From assembly GCF_900105455.1 (NCBI RefSeq), contig NZ_FNSF01000001.1:501001-565000 (forward strand): a stretch of DNA of 64,000 nucleotides, written 5' to 3'. The stretch comes from Tenacibaculum sp. MAR_2009_124. GTDB lineage: Bacteria > Bacteroidota > Bacteroidia > Flavobacteriales > Flavobacteriaceae. Under the pieces are notes generated by a model. It was given only the letters and a program-made list of their open reading frames with translations, was not told the DNA's origin and searched no databases. The position numbers were made by a program, and so were the translations under genes. Of the stretch, positions 48,801 to 56,514 are shown in pieces; the first letter of the stretch is position 1; each line of letters starts with the position of its first letter.

Positions 48801-51138
48801 TTTAGAACTAGAATTAAATAAAACGCATTTTTATCGAGATAAAATAAAGTATGCTGTTGGAGATGAACGTTCAGGAGCGGATGCGGTTAGTTTAAGAATT
48901 GGTGATGTAAAAGATTACGAGGAGTATTCCAATTATGTTGGTTTAACTGTGGATAAAGAATATATAATTAATGAATTTAATAAGGAGTTCGAAAAGGCAG
49001 GAGCAGATTGCGATAAACTCGATTATTTATATGAACATATTCCCAATTTCGTAATTGATAGCAGGAATGCTAATTTATGGAATGATCTTATCACTTTAAG
49101 TAATTGTTCTATTGATCAATGGGGAACAGATGAAGAAAAAGGGATATTAAAATTAATTGATGGAATAGGCAGGAATAATGCTCAAGATTTGGTTGATGGA
49201 CTTATTTCTAGAAAAATAGATGAGAAAGCTCTTTTCGGAGTCTTATATGACAAAATACATAATTACGGTGGAGAAGATAATTTTTCGAACTTTATAAAGA
49301 AAATTTACACATATTGGTTAAAAAGTAGTTACGGTAATAGAGAACCCCAGTTATTTATTCCATATAGCTCCGAGAAGAAACTAGGTTTTTATACAAGTAA
49401 CTTCAAAGTTTTTCCTAAAACCAATGGCGAAGAAATTTTTATAACTTCCAAATATAATGGTAGATATTATAAAGAAGTAGGTAGTTTTCATTTATATGAT
49501 AAAATAGATCTGATTAATAGTAATCAGGATGCGGAAGGGTTAAGATTGCCTTCTCAAGAAATCCCAGGATTTTATTTAAGAGCGCTTAAAGATGTTAATG
49601 AAACCTCAAATCTAGAAACAGCTTTCAGTTTAACATTTGATGTAGCAGCTACGTTTACAGGAATAGGAAACATTGCCAAATTACGTCATTTAAGACACTT
49701 AACAACTGCTCAAAAATCATTAAAGTACTCTATAGCTGGGGCGGAAATAACATCAGGGGTATTAAATGCAATGCTCACCCTTTCTGATTGTAATACTGAG
49801 TTTTGTAGTAAACTTAGAACACATTTATTCTGGTTAGAAATGGGATCGCTTGGTCTTGATACTTTCACGGAACAAATGATCCGAAAAACAGCTAAAGAAT
49901 CGTATGATGTTGCTGATGCTTCAATAGATGTTGCGATCAGAGACGAGTTAGCTAAAATTGCAAAGGTTCAGGTAAGTATAAAAGATAAAATAAAACAATT
50001 ACTAAGAGGAAATATAAATCTGGCTGGTGATAATGTATCTGTAGTTAAAAGTTATATTAATAATAATGATAATTATGTTGATATTATTGTCCATTCAGAT
50101 GACGTGGGAGACAATTTTTCTGTAATTATTGAACTCCAGGGAAGAACCGAAAATGTAACATTAACAGCGAGTGAGTTTGCGCAAGCTTTGGAGTCGATAC
50201 CTAATAATAAAACAATTCGCTTATTAAGTTGTAATAAACCTAACAGTGCCAGTGAAATAGCTCAAATACTAAATAGGAACATAATTGGATCTACTGGTGA
50301 AATGAAGATATACAGTAATAGTGTTGTTGAAGGAGATTATTGGTATGTAGCTAAACCGGATGGACAAGTCAATGATATTTCAATAAACACAGGTGTTCCT
50401 TCAGGTTCTTTTGTTGTTCTTAAGCAAAAATTTGTAGATGATGTACCTGCTGCTGTTTCAGCAAAAGCACGTAACATTCTCGGAAATCAATATGATGAAT
50501 TCATTGAAATGCTGACAAGAAGTAATTTACCGGGTACATGGAGTTTAAAGAGCGTTGGAAATACTTTACAAGTTGTAGATAGAAAAGGTACAGTTTGGGC
50601 AACGATCTCTGATAAAAAAATAGAAGCAAAAATTGGAGGGACTGGAGATGGATGGAACCCTCTGTTGAATGTTGATCCTCCATTAATGAAAGGTTTTACC
50701 TATAAAGTACAAGGAGGGAGATTTGAGTATAAGATTGATGGTCAGGGTAGGGTAGTAAAAGCTACTATGAATCCAGTTACAATTAATCAAAATATCAGAA
50801 GAAATGAAGCAGCACAAAGAAGGGCTAAAGACGTTAAAGATGGTTCTAATCAAAATGTAGATGATGGAGGCCATATTTTTAGGAACGAATGGGGAGGACC
50901 AAGTGAACAAATAAACTATTTTCCTCAGAATTCCAATGAAAATAGTTCTGGGGCTTGGTTTCAGATGGAAAAAGCTGTTTCAGATAAGTTAAAGTCTGAT
51001 AGTCTTCTAGGTGTTAAAATCGAAATGGATTTTAATTATCCAGGGAATTCTAAAAGACCAAATTCGGTAGATGTTAAAGTTATTATTGATAATGAAATCG
51101 ATATTAGTTTGTCAGACAATTATAAAAACCCATTATAG
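45832..51138 (+). CDS. TANFOR/FN3 surface protein with metallopeptidase motif and C-terminal nuclease toxin (polymorphic toxin)
   Basis: A 1768-residue exported protein. Order: signal peptide (1-20, ending LLGQ); N-terminal beta-sandwich region (about 21-280; QYPVTIVPRVNSPAPVNFYN) resembling the TANFOR domain; a fibronectin type III domain (about 283-375); an Asp/Gly-rich linker (480-583); a zinc-peptidase motif HELGHGIFGLEH (His852-His863) with a possible Met-turn (LMDYGSG); a GTDEEKGILKLI segment near 1099 resembling annexin repeats; a hydrophobic region (about 1261-1345); a segment with His1421 and Cys1467 in RLLSCN resembling cysteine autoprocessing domains; and a C-terminal nuclease (about 1650-1768) with DDGGHIF (His1681) of the DNA/RNA non-specific endonuclease type. 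There is no T9SS tail. The last domain is the expected toxin tip; the gene right after it is the probable immunity gene. Confidence 0.85.
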   Translation: MKKLLTFFIFFTIVETLLGQQYPVTIVPRVNSPAPVNFYNYADDSSLNSPVTIQVFLNDITIANRQIRLKTYFEGGNINFRSKDFVLGASDLFIEGGVPLSLTNVDLAPYYKFDNIEGINSTTYAQTIPEGSYNFCFEVYDYLSGTKLSDKRCATVFIFKNEPPILNIPFNNSNIEPRDFENIVFQWTPRHINVSNVEYEFSMVEIWDDHINPQTAFLSQVPVYEETTRRTTLVYGPDKPLLLPGKRYAWRVRAKALQGLEEIGLFKNQGYSEVFWFSRTLPCETPDGVSGEPKGTSKINVYWNQTPDIHSEYIIAYREADKANAFWFTKRTNSSWATIWNLKPGTTYEYKVKGKCQFQYSDYSEIQRVTTETIQNDDANYQCGIVPDAIAISNREPHPGLILGDVFTAGKFRTTITEIQNQGNGRITGRGYVEIPYLKFAKFGVEFKSILVNSSNQLAEGEVVTLYDAEFGQGSSAIVDVDISDGINGDDGILEDAIEVDFVIDTVEIDSNGAIVITGANGESAIVPGDDDINIVSANGDVWSVGEDGTITKQDGADGGAVVDSNTDGVDDDGNITDVSADGVKVVFENSGYYYFDELPEGTSDVFEKEYKILNNGSSKYKVPYKVVSDSNGKDFVRAKVEILDSDITKEDIIFKTKDGAQLNVEWLDDKTAKINLERKYHYVDEEILAVVKSKDDPERFEIAGNLIVTHLASEKLDVINVTLVPVGIPSVDSQVKEGVKEIYKKAGVRLNIQEVPSVDLDQIYGWDINNDTRLKVGDSSILSHYTDEEKAFNNYVKKQNYYSKTTYYVFVTNVPVTDSEVAGFMPLKRQFGFVFTRNANTVEHQSRTLAHELGHGIFGLEHTWDEYKFPPAATDFLMDYGSGTVLNHLDWKKIHAPGMKLYWFQGDDDGQNIITGIDYKALVDWLRDNNGNSSVNYDPKLFLTDSFRTIMRERIPISVNFKIGNRQLNLSGSLSKNKGKVDLANLERFLELELNKTHFYRDKIKYAVGDERSGADAVSLRIGDVKDYEEYSNYVGLTVDKEYIINEFNKEFEKAGADCDKLDYLYEHIPNFVIDSRNANLWNDLITLSNCSIDQWGTDEEKGILKLIDGIGRNNAQDLVDGLISRKIDEKALFGVLYDKIHNYGGEDNFSNFIKKIYTYWLKSSYGNREPQLFIPYSSEKKLGFYTSNFKVFPKTNGEEIFITSKYNGRYYKEVGSFHLYDKIDLINSNQDAEGLRLPSQEIPGFYLRALKDVNETSNLETAFSLTFDVAATFTGIGNIAKLRHLRHLTTAQKSLKYSIAGAEITSGVLNAMLTLSDCNTEFCSKLRTHLFWLEMGSLGLDTFTEQMIRKTAKESYDVADASIDVAIRDELAKIAKVQVSIKDKIKQLLRGNINLAGDNVSVVKSYINNNDNYVDIIVHSDDVGDNFSVIIELQGRTENVTLTASEFAQALESIPNNKTIRLLSCNKPNSASEIAQILNRNIIGSTGEMKIYSNSVVEGDYWYVAKPDGQVNDISINTGVPSGSFVVLKQKFVDDVPAAVSAKARNILGNQYDEFIEMLTRSNLPGTWSLKSVGNTLQVVDRKGTVWATISDKKIEAKIGGTGDGWNPLLNVDPPLMKGFTYKVQGGRFEYKIDGQGRVVKATMNPVTINQNIRRNEAAQRRAKDVKDGSNQNVDDGGHIFRNEWGGPSEQINYFPQNSNENSSGAWFQMEKAVSDKLKSDSLLGVKIEMDFNYPGNSKRPNSVDVKVIIDNEIDISLSDNYKNPL

Positions 51139-51846
51139 ATGAAAATAAATGACTTAGTAAAAAAGATAAGTAGTTTATCTCATTCAAGTAATATTAGAAT
51201 AATTATGACGCTATCTACTTCTAAGATTAGTACAAGATTTTATCATTATATAAATGAAGAATGGAAAGGGTTTTGGGTTGAACCTATAGAATATTCGGAT
51301 TTTAGAAATCATGTTAATTTATTATATGAAAATAGATTATATAATTTTGAACGAAGATTCAACAAATTGGAAGTTTCGATAGATGAAAAAGGTAATTATA
51401 AAGAAAGTTACTCTTGGGATAATTATAAGGAAAGAGAAGATAAAATAATAGCAGCAAAATACTTTTTCCAATGGTTAAATGAAACAATGATGAATCGAAT
51501 TTTTGAATATGAGAAGGAAAATGATTTACTAACCCCAAATTATGATGAAGATGGTGATTTTGTCGATTATCAATCTTCTTACGAAAAGGGAGTTTTCACT
51601 TTTACCATAAAAGATAATTCAATAATTCATGAAATAGAATTGTTGAAAGGTGGAGTGAACAGAAAATCACCAATGATTTTACCGATCTATATGGAGAAAG
51701 CAATTTTAGAGCATTTCAATATGACCAATAATGATTTAAGAAATGAGTGGGACTCATGGAATAAATTGGTAATAAACTGTCCTCATAATTCAATTCCATA
51801 TGATAAATGGAGTGATTATGTTTTTTATAGTCTTGAAGATTTGTAA
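51139..51846 (+). CDS. Probable immunity protein for the nuclease toxin
   Basis: A 235-residue cytoplasmic protein with no signal peptide, highly charged, with many Asn, Tyr and Trp (NEEWKGFWVEPIEY, YSWDNYKERED, DYQSSYEKGVFTF). Its ATG directly follows the TAG stop of the toxin gene with no spacing, the hallmark of toxin-immunity pairs, and it is the only cytoplasmic product in an otherwise exported cluster. The strand pattern KLEVSIDEKGNYKESYSWDNY loosely recalls the DUF600/YezG immunity family, which protects against similar nucleases, but I cannot confirm membership. The gene looks more AT-rich than its neighbours, as is common for recently acquired immunity genes. Its predicted role is to bind and block the nuclease domain in the producing cell. 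Confidence 0.7.
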   Translation: MKINDLVKKISSLSHSSNIRIIMTLSTSKISTRFYHYINEEWKGFWVEPIEYSDFRNHVNLLYENRLYNFERRFNKLEVSIDEKGNYKESYSWDNYKEREDKIIAAKYFFQWLNETMMNRIFEYEKENDLLTPNYDEDGDFVDYQSSYEKGVFTFTIKDNSIIHEIELLKGGVNRKSPMILPIYMEKAILEHFNMTNNDLRNEWDSWNKLVINCPHNSIPYDKWSDYVFYSLEDL

Positions 51847-51902
51847 ACCATAAAATAAAGCGAAAAACTAAAAAAATTAACTAACTAAACTACGCTACAT
51901 CA

Positions 51903-54900
51903 ATGAATAAAAAACTACCCCTAAGTTTTTTTATGATCATGTTTGTAAGTATTCAACTATTCTCTAGCAATACTTTTGATTATAAAAAAGACAGTTTGAG
52001 TGTAAAAGATTTGGAATCACCAAATCTATCTAAAGCAATAGCCAAAAAGAAGTTTAGAAATTTTTCTTCATTGGAAAAGTTTGATTCTGATCAAGTTTTA
52101 GAAGAAAAAGCGAGTTTTGATCAACAAGGATATGACTTTTCCTCGGTTGAGAATCAAACAAATGAAAAATGGTTAAAGATGGCTAAGAATACTTTTAAAA
52201 GTATTGAAGAGTCTGGAAATTATATTGATCTTTTAACAAGAGATGGTCTCAGTGAACTGCCTGTTGCTATAAAACCTGTAACGATTAGCAATGTAAAGTA
52301 CACTGTTGGTATTGCCAAAGCCGTTTTAAAACCAACCTATTCCGAGTTAACCGTTTTTTTAAAGGTTAATTTGCCAAATACCAATCCAGATAGAGGAGAG
52401 CAAGAATTAATTCTTGGAGCATCTAACGTAAAGTTATCTCATGATGGAGGAATTGTTGGAGATGCAAGGCTTCATTTAATTTCTCAATTTACGGTTAACA
52501 TAAATAACGGTTCACTATTACTAACCTTAAAAGGAAGTTTTGAAGAACCCGGAACTTATGCAACAATAGATTGTTCTGGATTTAAAGAAATGGGAATCGA
52601 TGCCAACTTAAAATTTGCAAGTGATTTATTATTTCCTGTGGATGACAACGGTAAAAAGAAAGTCGGTTATGTTGAAGCCGATTTTAAAACAACAGCTTCC
52701 GATTGGAACGATATGGTTGTGAATATATCATTGCCTGAGTTTGGTATTAAAGGTTTAGAGGGAACGACCTTCAAGCTAAATACAGCTGTGTTTGATTTTA
52801 GTGATCTAAGAAATGACGAGGCAACTCCGCAAGTTTATTTAAATAAATTTTATAGTACACAACCAACTTTGTGGAGAGGTGTTTATGTAAAATCACTACA
52901 AGTTGTTTTACCACCCGAATTCAAAAAGAAAGGAAGTAGCGATAGAATTGCATTTGGAGCTTCAGATTTAATTATCGATGAGCAAGGGGTAACAGGTAAA
53001 TTCATAGGTGAAAATATTATTGGGTTAAATGAAGGAAGTGCCTCAGGATGGGATTTTTCTTTAGATCATTTTTTATTAGATATTGAAACGAATCATTTGA
53101 GAGGCGGAGAGTTTAAAGGGAAGCTCGTTTTACCAGTTTCTCAATTAGATAGTTTACAATACAATGCTGTATTTCAACCTGGAGAATATAAGTTAGCGGT
53201 AAAAACTGAAAAGGATATAAAGTTTGATGTTTGGAAAGCGAAGGTGCACCTTACTCAAGATTCCTACGTTGAAATGAAGGTGAAAGATGGAAAGTTCAGG
53301 CCGAAAGCAAGTTTAAATGGATCAATGAGTTTGGCATCTGGACTAAAAAAGGATGATACTTCAAATAGTTATGATAATTCCAAAAATATCATTGATTTTA
53401 AAGGGATTACTTTCCAAAAAATGGTACTTCAAACAGAGTCTCCTAAGTTTTCTGTTGATTACTTTGGAATAAAAGGAAGATTACAATTAGCTAATTTCCC
53501 GATAGCAATTAATGAAATAGGCTTGAAAACTCCAGGAGACAACAAAGCTGAGTTACTTTTTGATTTTGAAGTGAATCTAACATCCGAATCCGACGGAGGA
53601 AATGGAGGGGCATCAAAGTTAGCCATTAAAGGAAAATTAGATGATGCTGGTAATAAGTGGAAGTTTGATGGTGTACGACTTGAGCACCTGTTCATTAAAA
53701 TGGACGTAGCTGGAATGCAATTAAAAGGGGCTATTTTTATTTTTGAAGATGACCCAACATATGGAACAGGCTTCGCGGGAGCAGTAGGCGCAAAGCTTTC
53801 AACAGGATTAAAGTTTGAATGTGAGGCGAAAGCTCTATTTGGAAGAACAGATACCTTCCGTTATTGGTACGCCGATGCGAAAGTGACCATCCCAGGTGGA
53901 ATTCCTGTGTTTCCAGGTTTTGCCTTAAATGCTTTCGGTGGTGGTTTTTACAATAAAATGCGAATGGCTGGTAATACCAATGTTCAGGACGCTGCTTTTA
54001 AAGAAATTGGAGCTTCAACGTCTGGAGTTATTTATGAGCCATATGAGCAAAATTCGTTTGGTTTAAAAGCTTCAGTGGGTATTATTACTCAAAATTCTGA
54101 GGAGTTGTTTCATGCCACAGTAGAATTTGGTATGGCATTCAGAAGATCGGGAGGACTACAGGAAGTATACTTAAAAGGTTTTGGAGAGTTAATTACATCT
54201 TTACCGGGAGATTTCTTTGATACGGTTAATAGTAATTTAAGCAGTATAGCGGCTGTTGGTGGTCAAGGAATACCAGCACAATCTCCAACTGCGGCAATTT
54301 CCGCGAATGTTTTTATTGGTTTTGATTTTGTCAATGACATTTTCCATTCTACGTCCGAAGTATATATCAATTTTGGCGTGTTAAAAGGTATTGGACCAAA
54401 TGGAAGAGCTGGCTGGCTCGATTTCTATGTGTCACCCGATGAATGGCATTTATTAATAGGAACTCCTGAAGATAGAGTGGGAGTTAAAATCGACCTTGGT
54501 ATTCTTAGAGTTCAGATGGATAGTTATTTTATGACTGGTGATGATTTACCAGGAAGTCCGCCTCCGCCTCCTATAGTTGCTGATATTTTGGGAATGGATG
54601 CTAGCGAACTAGATTATATGAGAGACGCCAATATGCTGAAGTCAGGAAAAGGTTTGGCATTTGGATCAAGTATGAGTGTATCTACAGGAGATTTGAAATT
54701 TTTGATATTCTATGCACGTTTTGATGCTGGAATCGGATTTGATATTATGCTAAAGGATTATGGAGATGCTTATTGTAGAGGCTCTTCAGAACCCGTAGGA
54801 ATGAATGGTTGGTATGCTAACGGACAAGCATACGCTTATTTGCAAGGAGTTTTGGGACTTACCTTTAAATTATTCGGAATTAAAAAGAAACTTCCAATTA

Positions 54901-56513
54901 TTTCTGGGGGAGGAGCCGTTTTATTACAAGCTCGCTTACCGAATCCAGCTTGGTTCAGAGGATATTTGGCCGGGAAATATAGTCTATTGGGTGGTCTTGT
55001 AAAGGGTAGATTCCGATTTAAAATTGAGCTTGGGGATAAATGTGATATGATTGGAGGAGGTCCATTAGATGGAATTGTTGTCATAAGTGATTTAACACCG
55101 AAAGATGGCAGCAGTGATGTTGATGTATTTGCTGCACCTCAGGCTGTTTTCAATATGCAAATAAATAAAGTTTTTGATATTCCTGATGATACCGGTGATA
55201 GAAGATATAAAATTTTATTAGATGAATTTAATGTAACTCATAATGGAAATAGCATTGATGGAGAGGTAAAATGGAATGACAGAAATGACGTTGCGGCCTT
55301 TTATTCTCATGAAATTTTACCACCACATTCGCAATTAAAAGCGAAGGTACAGTTGTACTTTCAGGAATATAAAAATGGAAGATGGGAAACCATAAAGTCA
55401 GGCGGTACTAATGCAACTGAATTTAAAGAAGTTAATTTTACCACCGGAGAGGCACCAACAACAATTCCGTTATCCAATATTGATTATATGTATCCTGTTC
55501 TTGGTCAAAAGAATTTCTATAAAGATCAGTATAGAACGGCGTATATAAATCTGAAAAGAGGACAGTCATATCTTTTTGATGAAGTACCTACTTGGAAGAA
55601 AGAAATGAATATGGTTTCTGGATTTGGAAGTCGTTATAAGAAAACATACACCTATAATAGAGCTAGAAAACAGGTTACCTATGCTTTACCTTCTCAAATC
55701 GACAATCAAACGGACTATAATGTAAGTTTGATGCTAGTTTCTGAAGGGAATACTTTAGACACAAATGTTTCGGAAAGCTATCAATCAAAAAATATAAATG
55801 GAGATAGTAATAATACCGCGCAAGTAAAATCTAGAAAAGCAGAAGGAAGTATAAGTAAAGATGGTGAAAGAGAATTGCTAACGTATGATTTTAGCACGAG
55901 TGCATTTAGAACTTTTCAACAGAAAATGAGAACAATGAGAGTTGTTCGAAATTTATATGAGCATTTGATTTATCCAAGTGGGATAATTTTATACTCTAAA
56001 ATTAATTTTCTTGAAACTTTTGATATTCCTGAGCTTAGAGGAAATCAATTTACGGGTAACAAACCATTAATAGTGGCTGCGGCTAATTTAGACGATAGCT
56101 ATTATAAAAGGCAAATATTTCCAATGATTTATAAGGGATATCCTTATGAAGGTGTTATTACAGTATCAAGAGAAACTTATAAAGTAGGAGTGCCTCCGAA
56201 ACAAGCCGTTGAGCCTCTGACATGGTACGTGACTTATGCTGAAAATGGATATACGGATGAAGCAAACTTATACAATCCTTATAGTTACAATTTGGCTTAT
56301 TATTATTTAAGGGATTATGAAGATTTGAGGTATCAATTGGTAAACTCTAGTCTATCATGGGAAACAAATCCTAGATATATAAAATTAGCAACGGATCCTT
56401 TCCCATACATGAGAAAAGGTAGATATAATGCTACATTAAAGTATATGTTGCCAGGTCAATCTAGAGCGAGTTCTACGAATCAAATAAAATATGAAAACCC
56501 TTTACATGATTAA
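51903..56513 (+). CDS. Giant exported protein of unknown function in the toxin cluster
   Basis: A 1536-residue protein with a signal peptide (LSFFMIMFVSIQLFSSN, about 1-22). After an acidic N-terminal stretch (to about 110) the sequence is almost entirely beta-strand in character. Residues about 130-850 contain repeated patterns of the type FDFEVNLTSES, KLAIKGKLDD and GVRLEHLFIKMDVAGMQLKGAIFIFEDDP. Residues about 1060-1260 look like a large Ig-like domain (LTPKDGSSDVDVFAAPQAVFNMQ), and the C-terminal 250 residues are Tyr/Arg-rich. No catalytic motif or T9SS tail was seen. It lies 56 bases after the immunity gene and its stop is one base before the next start. I do not recognise the family; similar giant proteins accompany TANFOR proteins in other Bacteroidetes as far as I recall. 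Confidence 0.75.
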   Translation: MNKKLPLSFFMIMFVSIQLFSSNTFDYKKDSLSVKDLESPNLSKAIAKKKFRNFSSLEKFDSDQVLEEKASFDQQGYDFSSVENQTNEKWLKMAKNTFKSIEESGNYIDLLTRDGLSELPVAIKPVTISNVKYTVGIAKAVLKPTYSELTVFLKVNLPNTNPDRGEQELILGASNVKLSHDGGIVGDARLHLISQFTVNINNGSLLLTLKGSFEEPGTYATIDCSGFKEMGIDANLKFASDLLFPVDDNGKKKVGYVEADFKTTASDWNDMVVNISLPEFGIKGLEGTTFKLNTAVFDFSDLRNDEATPQVYLNKFYSTQPTLWRGVYVKSLQVVLPPEFKKKGSSDRIAFGASDLIIDEQGVTGKFIGENIIGLNEGSASGWDFSLDHFLLDIETNHLRGGEFKGKLVLPVSQLDSLQYNAVFQPGEYKLAVKTEKDIKFDVWKAKVHLTQDSYVEMKVKDGKFRPKASLNGSMSLASGLKKDDTSNSYDNSKNIIDFKGITFQKMVLQTESPKFSVDYFGIKGRLQLANFPIAINEIGLKTPGDNKAELLFDFEVNLTSESDGGNGGASKLAIKGKLDDAGNKWKFDGVRLEHLFIKMDVAGMQLKGAIFIFEDDPTYGTGFAGAVGAKLSTGLKFECEAKALFGRTDTFRYWYADAKVTIPGGIPVFPGFALNAFGGGFYNKMRMAGNTNVQDAAFKEIGASTSGVIYEPYEQNSFGLKASVGIITQNSEELFHATVEFGMAFRRSGGLQEVYLKGFGELITSLPGDFFDTVNSNLSSIAAVGGQGIPAQSPTAAISANVFIGFDFVNDIFHSTSEVYINFGVLKGIGPNGRAGWLDFYVSPDEWHLLIGTPEDRVGVKIDLGILRVQMDSYFMTGDDLPGSPPPPPIVADILGMDASELDYMRDANMLKSGKGLAFGSSMSVSTGDLKFLIFYARFDAGIGFDIMLKDYGDAYCRGSSEPVGMNGWYANGQAYAYLQGVLGLTFKLFGIKKKLPIISGGGAVLLQARLPNPAWFRGYLAGKYSLLGGLVKGRFRFKIELGDKCDMIGGGPLDGIVVISDLTPKDGSSDVDVFAAPQAVFNMQINKVFDIPDDTGDRRYKILLDEFNVTHNGNSIDGEVKWNDRNDVAAFYSHEILPPHSQLKAKVQLYFQEYKNGRWETIKSGGTNATEFKEVNFTTGEAPTTIPLSNIDYMYPVLGQKNFYKDQYRTAYINLKRGQSYLFDEVPTWKKEMNMVSGFGSRYKKTYTYNRARKQVTYALPSQIDNQTDYNVSLMLVSEGNTLDTNVSESYQSKNINGDSNNTAQVKSRKAEGSISKDGERELLTYDFSTSAFRTFQQKMRTMRVVRNLYEHLIYPSGIILYSKINFLETFDIPELRGNQFTGNKPLIVAAANLDDSYYKRQIFPMIYKGYPYEGVITVSRETYKVGVPPKQAVEPLTWYVTYAENGYTDEANLYNPYSYNLAYYYLRDYEDLRYQLVNSSLSWETNPRYIKLATDPFPYMRKGRYNATLKYMLPGQSRASSTNQIKYENPLHD

Positions 56514-56514
56514 G

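Noticed and set aside
45832..51138. T9SS cargo assignment for the toxin protein
   Set aside because: The C-terminus is a nuclease domain and no T9SS sorting tail is present, unlike the chitinase at 39370.
51139..51846. Firm assignment of the immunity gene to the DUF600/YezG family
   Set aside because: Only a loose strand pattern is visible; position supports an immunity role but the family cannot be confirmed by eye.
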